DNA from: JADGRA01 sp052143535
GTDB taxonomy: Bacteria > Myxococcota > Myxococcia > Myxococcales > Myxococcaceae
Assembly (NCBI GenBank): GCA_052143535.1
Contig: JBKQSS010000062.1
Location: forward strand, 27,400-91,399
Reading direction: 5' to 3'
Length of the DNA stretch: 64,000 nt
Below are positions 1 through 8,130 of this stretch, piece by piece. A program made the translations under genes and the position numbers. Position 1 is the stretch's first letter. Every line of letters begins with the position of its first letter. The notes beneath the pieces were generated by a model. The model had not been told where the DNA came from and ran no database searches. It saw nothing but the letters and a program-made list of their open reading frames with translations.

Positions 1-733
1 CGACAAAGCGCGCCTCCACCTGCGCGCCGGAGGGCACCAGCGTCAGGCCGGTGGTACTTCCCGTCGTCACCACGTCCCCGCTGCGCAGGCCGCCCAGCCG
101 GACGCTGCCCTCATTGGCGAGCCACACCAACAGGCGAAAGCCGTCCCCAGAGGTATTTCCCCCCACGCGCTCCACCGCCGGCTGGCCGTTGACGAGCAGC
201 CTCACCGGAAGGGCCCAGACGTCCAGCCGCCGCCAGTCCGCAAGCGCCGGGCCCAGCACGTAGCCCCGGTGCCCTTGGCTGTCCGCGACGGCGCTGAAGG
301 CGTCGAGGCTTGAAGCGTCGGCGTAGCGGGACTCGATGAGCTCCAAGCCGGCGTGCGCCGTGCCCACCGCGTCCAGCACCTCCTCGCGGCCGTAGGGCGT
401 TCGGCGCGGGGGGAGGGCCCGCACGAAGCTGAAGGCCACCTCGGCCTCGACGCCGCGGACGCGGAAGTCCCTGTCACTCAGCGTGGCCGGGCTCAAGGAG
501 AGGCCAGAGCGGTACATGGGGGCGCACAACGGGACGGCCTGTGGCGAGGGCGCGCCCACCTTCCAGCCGCCAAGCGGCCCACGGGCGCGCGTCACCGCGT
601 CTTGAATGGCGTACGCCTCGGCAAAGGAGTGAGGGCGCAGTGCCTCGTCCCAACCGGACAGCGGCCTTCCGGACGGGCCCCAGGCCGCGAGCAGGAGGGC
701 GGCGGCGCGCTCGGCTAAGGGCGGTGTCTCCAT
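1..733 (-). CDS. 2-keto-4-pentenoate hydratase family protein (3' end cut by window edge)
   Basis: The frame is open from ATG at 733 to base 1, so the C-terminus lies outside the window (about 244 residues visible). Residues I can read match the MhpD/fumarylacetoacetate hydrolase fold: GGWKVGAPS near residue 55, a VEAEVAF acidic metal-ligand stretch near 95, GLELIESRY near 125 and SGDVVTTGSTTG near 220. The family hydrates 2-hydroxypenta-2,4-dienoates or decarboxylates 2-oxo acids in meta-cleavage catabolism, with a divalent metal. The start overlaps the 3' end of mutY by 19 bases, so the two are probably co-transcribed. The exact substrate cannot be told. Confidence 0.85.
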   Translation of the reverse strand, partial: METPPLAERAAALLLAAWGPSGRPLSGWDEALRPHSFAEAYAIQDAVTRARGPLGGWKVGAPSPQAVPLCAPMYRSGLSLSPATLSDRDFRVRGVEAEVAFSFVRALPPRRTPYGREEVLDAVGTAHAGLELIESRYADASSLDAFSAVADSQGHRGYVLGPALADWRRLDVWALPVRLLVNGQPAVERVGGNTSGDGFRLLVWLANEGSVRLGGLRSGDVVTTGSTTGLTLVPSGAQVEARFV

Positions 734-1998
734 GCGCTTCCCCGTTGGTGTCCCCCCTCCGAAGTGCGCCCGGCGGGGCCGTCCCAAGGGCGGCCCTCAC
801 CTCCCGGGCCGGGCGGTGGGCAGTCTGCCGTTGGCCCGAGGGCGGCGTCCAACATGGCCTCTGGGGGGGCCGGCCGCCTCAAGACGCCCGGCGTCGCCTT
901 CGCCAGGGCGGCTTGCATGGCCGCGCTGACGCCGAGGGTTGCCGCCTCGGCGGCATTCACCCAGCGCAACTCGAGGTACTCCCCCTTTTGAGGACGGACG
1001 GGGGCGGTGGCCTCATACAGCGAGAGGGTCAGCGCCCGGTGGGTGAGGGTGCGGCGCACCGTGCCGAGGCTGTGGCCGACGCGCGTCCCCGGGCCGAGAA
1101 GGGCCATTAGCCGGGTGCGTCCCTCGTCGGCCTTGGCGGCCCCGGGCAGCTCCACCGCCGGCAACTCCCACAGGCCGCCGAAGAGGCCCTTCGCCGGCCG
1201 CCGCCCGAAGAGGAGTCGCCCCTGCCGTCGGACCACCGCCACCGCCAGGCGAAGCCTCTGCCGCCGGGGCGCCGGGCGGGGTGGCGGCAGTCGCGCCAAA
1301 AGGCCCTGCGCCAAGGCCCGGCACTCTGTCCGCAGTGGGCACAACCGGCAGCTGGGGCTGGCCGCCCGGCACAGCGTCGCACCGAGCTCCATCAGGGCCT
1401 GGTTCCAGTCGCCCGGGCGCTCGGCCGGCACCAGCCGGCTGGCGTGCGCCCACAGCCGTGCCTCGCGCTCTGGCGCGCCCGGGGCCCCAGCCACCGCGTA
1501 CAGGCGGCACAGCACCCGGGCCACGTTGCCGTCCACCAGGGGCTCCGCCAGCCCGAAGGCAATGCTGGCCACGGCGCCGACGGTGTAGCGGCCAAAGCCG
1601 GGGAGCACGGCCAGCGCGCTGGCCGAGGCCGGCAGCAGGCCTCCGTGTTTCTGCACCACGGCCTGGGCCGCACGGTGCAGGTTGCGCGCCCGGGCGTAGT
1701 AGCCAAGGCCGCTCCAGGCCGCGAGCACCGCGTCCAAGGAAGCATCGGCGAGGCTGGGCAGCGTCGGGAAACGCTCGAGGAAAGGCGCCCAGTAGCGCAG
1801 CACGACGGACACCTGCGTCTGCTGCAGCATGACTTCACTCACCCAAATGGCATACGCGTCGCGGCTGCGCCGCCAGGGGAGGTCCCGCGCCTGGGCGTCG
1901 TACCAGGTGAGCAACGCGCGGTGGAGTCCGGCGTCCGCCTTTGGCGTGGGAAAGTCCGCCGACTCGGTGAGACGTCGCCGGCGTAGGGCAGTGGCCAC
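715..1998 (-). CDS. mutY: A/G-specific adenine glycosylase MutY
   Basis: MutY removes adenine mispaired with 8-oxoguanine in base-excision repair. The 427-residue product has the catalytic Glu55 in SEVMLQQTQV, a helix-hairpin-helix with LPGFGRYTVG near 132-141, catalytic Asp156 in VDGNVARVL, and a [4Fe-4S] cluster motif C210-x6-C217-x2-C220-x5-C226. A NUDIX-like recognition domain with FGGLWELP follows near residue 270. The start is GTG. About 60 Pro/Gly-rich residues at the C-terminus go beyond the usual length and overlap the hydratase start, so the tail may be dispensable. Confidence 0.95.
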   Translation of the reverse strand: MATALRRRRLTESADFPTPKADAGLHRALLTWYDAQARDLPWRRSRDAYAIWVSEVMLQQTQVSVVLRYWAPFLERFPTLPSLADASLDAVLAAWSGLGYYARARNLHRAAQAVVQKHGGLLPASASALAVLPGFGRYTVGAVASIAFGLAEPLVDGNVARVLCRLYAVAGAPGAPEREARLWAHASRLVPAERPGDWNQALMELGATLCRAASPSCRLCPLRTECRALAQGLLARLPPPRPAPRRQRLRLAVAVVRRQGRLLFGRRPAKGLFGGLWELPAVELPGAAKADEGRTRLMALLGPGTRVGHSLGTVRRTLTHRALTLSLYEATAPVRPQKGEYLELRWVNAAEAATLGVSAAMQAALAKATPGVLRRPAPPEAMLDAALGPTADCPPPGPGGEGRPWDGPAGRTSEGGHQRGSAWRHRP

Positions 1999-2062
1999 GG
2001 GCCTTCTACCCTACCTCCCTTGCTGACAGAGTCAGCGGCTAGAGTGCCTCTCACGTACGCCC

Positions 2063-3076
2063 ATGGGTCAGAACGTCATCACCAACGACTTCAGCTGGTC
2101 GAAGAGCCGGCACGAGAAGTTTTCCGGCTGCCGCCGGGCCTACTTCCTCCACTACTACGGCAGCTGGGGCGGCTGGGAGAATGGGGCGTCCGAGGAGGCG
2201 CGGCAGCTCTTCACCCTCAAGCGGCTGGCCAACCGTTTCAACTGGGCCGGCAACGTGGTGCACGCGCACATTCGCGACGTGCTGCGCACCATCCAGGCCG
2301 AGCGCGCGGTGGATGGCGAGGCCGTCCTGCGACGGGCGCACCGGCTGATGCAGCGGGACTGGCTGTACTCGCGCAGCAAGTCCTACTGGGACGAGGGGAA
2401 GCGGCGGCCGGACTTCACTGGCCTCGTGGAGCACGAGTACGACGAGCCGGTGCCGGCCGAGGAATGGAAGCGCAACTGGCAGACGGTGGAGCAAGGGCTG
2501 CGCTGGTTTCTCGCCTCCCCTTGGATTGAGCGCGCCCGCGGCCTGAAGCCAGAGCAGTGGCTGGAGGTGGACGAGGGCGCGCAGAAGAGCAATTTCGACA
2601 TGCAGGGCGTGAAGGTGTTCGCCATTCCCGACTTCGTCTTCCGCGACGAGGAGGGCCGCATCACGGTGGTGGACTGGAAAACGGGCAAAATGCGGGAGGG
2701 GTACGAGGACCAGGTGGTGGGCTACGCGCTGTATTTGGCCCACCGCTACCGCGTCCTGCCCGAGTCGGTGCGCTGCCTGCTGGTCTTCGTCAACCAGGCC
2801 GAGGAGGTGGAGGTCCACGTGGACCGGCCCACCGTCGAGCGCTACCGCCTGCTCTTCGAGGAGAGCGTCCGTTCCATGCAGGCGCTGCTGCTTAACGCCG
2901 CGCAGAATGTCCCCACCGATGCGGCCCAGTTCCCCAAGACCGAGGACTTCAAGGAGTGCGCGCGCTGTGCCTTCCGCCGCGCCTGCGGCCGCCAGCACAT
3001 TACCTTTGCCGCGCTGGAGGCCGCTGCGGCGCCTGCTCCGGCGCCAGAGCCGCTCGCCGCCAGCGCGGCCGCCTAG
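2063..3076 (+). CDS. PD-(D/E)XK nuclease family protein, RecB/Cas4-like
   Basis: The 337-residue protein carries the RecB-type nuclease core: Asp190 in AIPDFVF, then Asp204-Trp-Lys206 in VVDWKTGK and a QxxxY motif (Gln217, Tyr221). Cys23 plus C299-x2-C302-x5-C308 form the split four-cysteine pattern that holds an iron-sulfur cluster in AddB and Cas4. It is a stand-alone nuclease domain without helicase motifs. There is no CRISPR array nearby, so a DNA-repair or DNA-processing role is more likely than adaptation. The C-terminus is Ala/Pro-rich and disordered. It converges on tcdA, overlapping its stop by 4 bases. Confidence 0.88.
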   Translation: MGQNVITNDFSWSKSRHEKFSGCRRAYFLHYYGSWGGWENGASEEARQLFTLKRLANRFNWAGNVVHAHIRDVLRTIQAERAVDGEAVLRRAHRLMQRDWLYSRSKSYWDEGKRRPDFTGLVEHEYDEPVPAEEWKRNWQTVEQGLRWFLASPWIERARGLKPEQWLEVDEGAQKSNFDMQGVKVFAIPDFVFRDEEGRITVVDWKTGKMREGYEDQVVGYALYLAHRYRVLPESVRCLLVFVNQAEEVEVHVDRPTVERYRLLFEESVRSMQALLLNAAQNVPTDAAQFPKTEDFKECARCAFRRACGRQHITFAALEAAAAPAPAPEPLAASAAA

Positions 3077-3933
3077 CGCCCCTGGGCGATTCGGCGCACC
3101 ACCACTCCGGCCATCGCCATGCCGAAGACGGAGGTGACGAAGACGGCGCTCCCATTCACCTGGGTGCGGTGGTCGCAGGTGTGGAAGTCATTCTCGCGAG
3201 AGGGGCAAACGCACAAGAAGCCCTCTGTCTTGGCGTCGTAGGTGAGGGGCAGCGGCGTCCGGGACGTCTCAATGCTGTAGACGGCCGTGATGCCGGTGGG
3301 GCGCTCGGTGTCCACCCCGTACTTGCGCTTCAGCAGCTTGCGCACGTCCTTGGCGAAGGGGTCCATGTGCGTCTCGCACAAGTCCTCTACCCGAATGGCG
3401 GTCGGGTCGAGCCGGCCAGCGGCCCCCATGCTGCTGACCACCGGGAGGCCGAGGGTTCTGGCGCGGTGTAACAGGTGCAGCTTCGCTTTCACGTTGTCGA
3501 TGGCGTCCACCACGAAGTCAAACCCTGGGTCGAGCAGGGTTTCCGAGAGCTCGGCGCGGTAGAATTCGCGCACCGCCTCCACCGAGACGTCCGGGTTCAC
3601 GTCGCGACAGCGCTGGGCCATCAACTCGGCCTTGGGCTTGCCCACCGTCCGTACCGTCGCGTGCAGCTGACGGTTGAGGTTGGTGACGCACACCTCGTCG
3701 AAGTCCACCAGGGTGAGGTGGCCCACGCCGCTGCGCGCCAGGCCCTCCACCGCGTAGCTGCCCACCCCGCCCAGGCCAAACACCACCACCCGGGCCCGGG
3801 CAAGGCGTTCCATGCCGGCGTCTCCGAGGAGACGCCCCGTCCGGTCGAAGCGTCGGGACAGACGGAAGGCGCGTTCGCGTCCCAAAGGGGGCGCGCCATC
3901 GGTGGGGGAGGGGGAAGTGGGAAGTGCGTCCAT
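3073..3933 (-). CDS. tcdA: tRNA threonylcarbamoyladenosine dehydratase TcdA
   Basis: This is an E1/ThiF/MoeB-like enzyme that cyclises t6A37 of tRNA to ct6A using ATP. The Rossmann motif FGLGGVGSY lies at residues 52-60, with Asp77 and Asp79 after it (VDFDEV) and the NLNRQLHA segment near 85-92. FVVDAIDN and C-terminal cysteines fit the TcdA/YgdL branch rather than ThiF. The ATG at 3933 was chosen because AAAGGAG lies 9 bases upstream; longer open frame above it overlaps tatD and has no family similarity. It lies 14 bases after tatD, in one operon. 286 residues, typical length. Confidence 0.93.
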   Translation of the reverse strand: MDALPTSPSPTDGAPPLGRERAFRLSRRFDRTGRLLGDAGMERLARARVVVFGLGGVGSYAVEGLARSGVGHLTLVDFDEVCVTNLNRQLHATVRTVGKPKAELMAQRCRDVNPDVSVEAVREFYRAELSETLLDPGFDFVVDAIDNVKAKLHLLHRARTLGLPVVSSMGAAGRLDPTAIRVEDLCETHMDPFAKDVRKLLKRKYGVDTERPTGITAVYSIETSRTPLPLTYDAKTEGFLCVCPSRENDFHTCDHRTQVNGSAVFVTSVFGMAMAGVVVRRIAQGR

Positions 3934-3947
3934 GGCTACGGACTCCT

Positions 3948-4751
3948 TTAGCGCCCAGCCGGGGGCGATGCGAAGGGCCGTCCGAAGAAGCGCCGGGCGT
4001 TGTCCGCGAGCCGGCTGGCCAGCTGCGCACTCGGCTGGCCGAGGTGTCGCGCCATGGCCTCCACCACCGGACGCAAATAGGCCGGCTCGGAGCGCTGGCC
4101 ACGGTGGGGACTGGGCGTCTGGTCCGGGGCGTCCGTCTCGGCCAACAGCCACTCGGCGGGGACGGCCCGGAGCGCCTCCACCGGACGGCGGGCCTCGGGC
4201 CAGGTGACTGGGCCGGCGAAGCTGAACCAGCAGCCGTGGGCCAAGTAGGCACCGACGCGCTCGGCGCCGCCACTGTAGCTGTGCAGCACCGCGCCCGCCT
4301 CCGGCAGGCGAACGCGCTCCAGCCACGCCTGGAGCGCGGGGTGGGCGCGCTGGCAGTGAAGCAGCAGTGGTAGGTGGTGCTTGGTTGCCAGCCGCAGGTG
4401 CCCGTCGAGCACCCGCAACTGGCGGGCCAGGGGGACTTCGCTCAGCGTCGGCCCATCCAACCCGCACTCTCCCACCGCGCAGGCGACGCCCTTGAGAAGC
4501 AGTCCGTCCAGCTGCTCGAGGTGGACGTCGTCCTCGGCCTCGCGTAGCTGCGGCAACAGCTGCGGGTGAATGCCCAAGGCCACTTGCACGCGGACGTCGC
4601 GTGCCGGCCACTCCAGAAGGGCCTGCCAGGCACTCGGGCCAATGGCCGGCACCACCATCCCCTCGAGGCCCGCCTCCCAGGCCCGCTCGAGCACCGCCGG
4701 TCGGTCGGCGTCGAAGCGGGCGACGTCCAAGTGGCAGTGGGAGTCAATCAC
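3948..4751 (-). CDS. tatD: TatD family metal-dependent hydrolase
   Basis: TatD-type nucleases are TIM-barrel metal enzymes with 3'-5' DNase/RNase activity. Visible ligands are His5 and His7 in DSHCHLD, Glu in VGECGLD near residue 95, histidines in LLLHCQ and LHSYSG, and Asp in LLAETDAPD near residue 208. The 267 residues match the family length. The gene is followed by tcdA 14 bases later on the same strand. Which TatD subgroup it belongs to cannot be decided by eye. Confidence 0.9.
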   Translation of the reverse strand: MIDSHCHLDVARFDADRPAVLERAWEAGLEGMVVPAIGPSAWQALLEWPARDVRVQVALGIHPQLLPQLREAEDDVHLEQLDGLLLKGVACAVGECGLDGPTLSEVPLARQLRVLDGHLRLATKHHLPLLLHCQRAHPALQAWLERVRLPEAGAVLHSYSGGAERVGAYLAHGCWFSFAGPVTWPEARRPVEALRAVPAEWLLAETDAPDQTPSPHRGQRSEPAYLRPVVEAMARHLGQPSAQLASRLADNARRFFGRPFASPPAGR

Positions 4752-4759
4752 CCTACAGC

Positions 4760-4787
4760 CCTGCCTAGGGCAGTCGCCCTAGGCAGG
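4760..4787. terminator. perfect 12-bp inverted repeat, terminator-like
   Basis: CCTGCCTAGGGC at 4760-4771 pairs without mismatch with GCCCTAGGCAGG at 4776-4787 across a 4-base loop. It lies between the end of the small gene at 4819 and the tatD start at 4751. No T-run follows on either strand, so it may be a rho-independent-like end, an mRNA stabiliser or a protein-binding site. Confidence 0.5.
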
Positions 4788-4818
4788 ACAAGGGCCCAGG
4801 GGGCGACGGGAGGGGGGC

Positions 4819-5028
4819 TTACTGGACCAGGACGATGCGACTTTTGGCCGCCCGGCCGAGCTCGGGCGAGGCGAGCAGCTTCGCGACGTCCTTCACCTCA
4901 TTGCCCACTGTGTCAAAGGCCGCGGCGACGAGCTCGCCGAGGTTGGTTTGCACCTTGCGGCCGCCGGCGACGGCTCTGCGCTGAAGGAGCCGCAGGGTCT
5001 GCCCGGTGCGATGCATCGCTTTTTTCAT
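4819..5028 (-). CDS. small basic hypothetical protein, 69 residues
   Basis: The product starts MKKAMHRTGQTLRLLQRRAV, is rich in Lys/Arg at the N-terminus and ends with a hydrophobic SRIVLVQ. I do not recognise a family. The gene is supported by a good ribosome site (AGGAGAG, about 6 bases before ATG at 5028), by its position between two well-defined genes, and by a perfect hairpin just after its stop. No signal peptide is seen. It is divergent from the DHH phosphoesterase gene. Confidence 0.6.
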   Translation of the reverse strand: MKKAMHRTGQTLRLLQRRAVAGGRKVQTNLGELVAAAFDTVGNEVKDVAKLLASPELGRAAKSRIVLVQ

Positions 5029-5182
5029 TGCGCACTCTCCTAGAGGCTTCGACGCGCGAGCCCCCCTCGGGTTGCGCCGGGCGCGTCGTTTTCTTTGGGG
5101 GGGGGACTGGCCCCTCGGCCGCTGGGCACACCGGGTGCCGCCCCCCGGAGTCGGCTCTCCGGGTTATATGCAGGACTGCCAC

Positions 5183-6139
5183 ATGCGGATGCACGTTCTG
5201 TTTCATGACAATTGCTTCGACGGGGCGGCGAGCGCCACCGTGTTTTCACGCTTCTTCCGCGAGCGCATCCGTCCCGACGCCCAGCTCAGCTACCAGGGCC
5301 TTTCCCACCAGGCCGGTGGGACGTCCATCCCGGAGGCTGTCTTCGTCGGGGACGAGAACGCCATTGTCGACTTTCGTTACAGCCAGTCCCCGCGGTTGAC
5401 GTGGTGGTTTGACCACCACGCCTCGGGTTTTCAGGACGCGGGCGACGAGGCGCATTTCAAGGCCGACCGAAGCGGCCAGAAGTTTCATGACCCGCACCGC
5501 AAGAGCTGCACCAAGTACCTGGCCGACGTGGCCCGCGCCAGCTTTGGTTTCGACGGCGGCGGGCTGGGCGAGCTCATCGACTGGGCCGAAGTCATCGACG
5601 GCGCGCAATTCCCCAGCCCGGAGATGGCGGTTGCTCTGCGCGAGCCGGCGCTTCAGTTGATGACGGTGCTGGAGGCCAACCGCGAACCGGGTTTCATCCC
5701 GGAAGTCATCCGCCGGTTGCAACAGGCCTCTCTATCCGAGGTGGCCGCGCTGCCGCTCGTCCAGGAGCCCTTCCGTCCTCTGCTCGCCCGGCACCGGGCC
5801 CATGTGGAGGTGGTGCGGCGTAAGGCGCGTCTCGAGCAGGAGGTTGTCTTTTTCGACGTGGCCGACGAGAACCTCGACGGCATCAACAAATTCATCGCCT
5901 ACGACTTGTTTCCCGACGCGCGCTACGTGGTGTGGGTGGGCAAAAGCACCCAGCGCAGCAAAGTCTCTATCGGCAGCAACCCCTGGCGTCCGGAGTTACG
6001 CCGGCATGACTTGTCGGCCATTGCCCAGCGCTACGGCGGCGGTGGCCACTCGGTGGTGGCGGCAATGAGCTTTCGGCCCGAGGAGGTGGCGCGTGCCCGG
6101 GCCGCCGCAGCGGAGATTCTGGCCGAGCTGCGCGCCTGA
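5183..6139 (+). CDS. DHH-family phosphoesterase
   Basis: The 318-residue protein has HDNCFDGAAS near residue 8 (motif I, metal-binding aspartate), the family-naming WWFDHHASG near residue 80 and a C-terminal DHHA1-type RYGGGGHSVVA near residue 283. DHH proteins hydrolyse short oligonucleotides, cyclic dinucleotides or exopolyphosphate. This two-domain form with no RecJ OB domain resembles the NrnA-like or stand-alone DHH group. ATG at 5183 was preferred because AGGA lies 7 bases upstream; ATGs at 5168 and 5189 are alternatives. It converges on maf. Confidence 0.85.
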   Translation: MRMHVLFHDNCFDGAASATVFSRFFRERIRPDAQLSYQGLSHQAGGTSIPEAVFVGDENAIVDFRYSQSPRLTWWFDHHASGFQDAGDEAHFKADRSGQKFHDPHRKSCTKYLADVARASFGFDGGGLGELIDWAEVIDGAQFPSPEMAVALREPALQLMTVLEANREPGFIPEVIRRLQQASLSEVAALPLVQEPFRPLLARHRAHVEVVRRKARLEQEVVFFDVADENLDGINKFIAYDLFPDARYVVWVGKSTQRSKVSIGSNPWRPELRRHDLSAIAQRYGGGGHSVVAAMSFRPEEVARARAAAAEILAELRA

Positions 6140-6231
6140 GGGGCGCTGGGGCCGGTCAGCTGCTCGCCTGGGCGCGGTCTCGGCGGCTCCGGTTGACCAG
6201 ATGCCGAATCGCCTGGTGGGCGGGCGGCTGC

Positions 6232-6870
6232 TCAGCCCCCCAGCAGCGGCACGCCCCGGCCGCGTAACAGCTGCACCACCGCTTGCATCGGCAGTCCCTG
6301 GATGCAGGTGCGGTCTCCCTCAATTCGAGCCATCAGGGCCTGTCCCCGTCCCTCCACCCGGTAGCTGCCAGCGCAGCCTTCCCATTCCCCGGTGTCCAGG
6401 TAGGCGTCCACCTCAGCCTCGGAGAGCGCGTAGAGAGTAAGCCGCGCTTCCTCCACCACCGTCTCCTCGGCGCCGCCGCCGGTGAGGCAAACGGCGGTGA
6501 GCAACCGGTGCGAGCGCCCGGACAGCGTTTGCAGCTGGGCCCGAGCCTCCTCGCGGCGAGTCGGCTTTTTCAACAGTTGCCCTTCCACCTCCCCCAGCTG
6601 GTCGGCCCCCAGCACCAGCGCGTCGGGGTAGCGCGCCGCCACGGCGCGCGCCTTGCGCTGCGCCAACATGCGCACCGCCTCCTCCACCGGCGTACCTGGC
6701 GGAAGGGACTCCTCAACGCCCGGGGGGACAGCCAAGAAGGGCAGCCCCAGCGCGCCGAGGAGCGCCCGGCGGGCGGAGGAGGTGGAGGCCAGGACGAGTG
6801 GAAGCACTGGCCGAAAAGTCTGTCCCGACACCCGTCGAGTCGTCGAGCGGGAAATGGCGGCCCGCGCCAC
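6232..6870 (-). CDS. maf: Maf family nucleotide pyrophosphatase
   Basis: Maf/YhdE-type enzymes hydrolyse dTTP, UTP or modified nucleotides to monophosphates. The product has LASTSSARRALL near residues 27-38, a VEESLPPG segment with the conserved glutamate, VLGADQLGEVEG near 86-97 and a GCAGSYRVEG segment near 165. The GTG at 6870 gives 212 residues, slightly long. In-frame GTG codons at 6831 and 6807 would give a more typical N-terminus, so the start is uncertain. Confidence 0.9.
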   Translation of the reverse strand: MARAAISRSTTRRVSGQTFRPVLPLVLASTSSARRALLGALGLPFLAVPPGVEESLPPGTPVEEAVRMLAQRKARAVAARYPDALVLGADQLGEVEGQLLKKPTRREEARAQLQTLSGRSHRLLTAVCLTGGGAEETVVEEARLTLYALSEAEVDAYLDTGEWEGCAGSYRVEGRGQALMARIEGDRTCIQGLPMQAVVQLLRGRGVPLLGG

Positions 6871-6927
6871 GCGTTCTAGGCCGCAAGGGCGAGCCGGCCC
6901 GGCCGGCTGCTACAGTGCAAAGGCGTC

Positions 6928-8130
6928 ATGCGACCTCTTTTCGTGCCGTTGCTGGTGGCCTTGGGCGTCCTCGCGGGCTGCCACAAGACGGAGCCGGCCC
7001 CGCAAAGCACGGCCCCCAACCCCGGCACGCCCACCGCGCCGGTGCACCACCCGTCACGCCCGGTGCTGGTGGAGCCCCTGGCGGTATGCGAGTCGCACGG
7101 CGCCTCCCCGCTGGAGGCGGCCCACGCCGCCTACGAGGCCGAGGACTACAAGCGGGCCCTCTCCTGTGCCGCCGAGGCGGCGGCCCGCAGTCCAGACGAC
7201 CCGGCAGCCCACAGCGAGCGCGCCGCAGCGCTGTCTGCGGTGGGCCGCTTCGACGAGGCGCGGCTTGCCTACGCCCGGGCGCTGGCCCTCGACCCAGACC
7301 ATCTGGACGCGCTTTTGGGTGCAGCGCACCTCTACGGGGTTAGCCTTCCCTCGACGCGGGACAACGACGAGCTGGCCTTCCTCTATTCCGAGCGCGGCCG
7401 CGAGCTCGCCGCTGACGGCGAAGACGAGGAGCTCAGCGCCCAATTTGCGCTGCTCTCGGCCATGGCCGCCAATGACTTGGGCGAGGCGACGCTGGCCTTG
7501 CAGCGGGCCGAGGAAGCGGCGCGCGTCCTTGCCGGCGACTCGGACGTGGCTTACGAGCGCGCTGTCGCGCTCTTCGAGCTCTGCCGCTTTGACGAGGCCC
7601 GGACCGCCTTCGTTGGCCTGCGCAAGGACCCGGAGCATGCGCCCCATGCCTACGAGCACCTCGGCCTGCTGCTCGAGCGCGAGGGAAAGTGGGCCGAGGC
7701 CGAGGAAAGCTTCAAACGCGCCCAGGAGCTAGCTCCCGAGGACTTCCCGCCACCGGTCTTGCTCTCGGAGCGAGACTTTCGAGACGCCGTCGCCCGGGCG
7801 GTGCGGGCTCTCCCCAAGGACATGCAGAAGGATTTGCGCGGCGTGCCGGTGACGACGGAGGAAATTCCCCAGGACGAGGACTTGCGTGACGGGGACCCGC
7901 CGCTTTCGCCCACCATCCTCGGCCTCTTTCGTGGCCCCTCCCTCAGTGAGCCCTGTCCCGAGGGCGAGAAGGGCCCCTGTCGCTCGGTGGTGCTTTACCG
8001 GCGCAACCTCGCTCGCGCCGTCACCTCCGAGGAGGAGCTGCTCGAGCAGATTCGGGTGACGCTCCTCCACGAGGTGGGCCATCTCCGGGGCGAGGACGAC
8101 ATGGAGCTCGCCGCCCGTGGCCTCGAATAG
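6928..8130 (+). CDS. TPR lipoprotein with C-terminal zincin-type HExxH domain
   Basis: Signal peptide with lipobox LAGC (Cys18) is followed by a Pro/Thr-rich linker. Several tetratricopeptide repeats follow (about residues 55-255), recognisable by A..YEAEDYKRAL, AVGRFDEARLAYARALALDPDH and EGKWAEAEESFKRAQELAPED. The C-terminal 130 residues end in VTLLHEVGHLRGED, an HExxHxxxxxD-like pattern of the zincin_1 minimal metallopeptidase family. A fused TPR and protease-like domain on the outer envelope suggests a scaffolded peptidase. The stop overlaps the next gene by 14 bases. Activity is inferred only. Confidence 0.8.
   Translation: MRPLFVPLLVALGVLAGCHKTEPAPQSTAPNPGTPTAPVHHPSRPVLVEPLAVCESHGASPLEAAHAAYEAEDYKRALSCAAEAAARSPDDPAAHSERAAALSAVGRFDEARLAYARALALDPDHLDALLGAAHLYGVSLPSTRDNDELAFLYSERGRELAADGEDEELSAQFALLSAMAANDLGEATLALQRAEEAARVLAGDSDVAYERAVALFELCRFDEARTAFVGLRKDPEHAPHAYEHLGLLLEREGKWAEAEESFKRAQELAPEDFPPPVLLSERDFRDAVARAVRALPKDMQKDLRGVPVTTEEIPQDEDLRDGDPPLSPTILGLFRGPSLSEPCPEGEKGPCRSVVLYRRNLARAVTSEEELLEQIRVTLLHEVGHLRGEDDMELAARGLE

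Noticed and set aside
2063..3076. CRISPR-associated Cas4
   Set aside because: Only the nuclease core and cysteine set are shared. There is no CRISPR array or other cas gene in the window.
3934..4611. N-terminal extension of tcdA to 512 codons
   Set aside because: It covers tatD in another frame, has low-complexity Arg/Pro/Ala sequence, and a good ribosome site exists at 3943-3949 for the shorter start.
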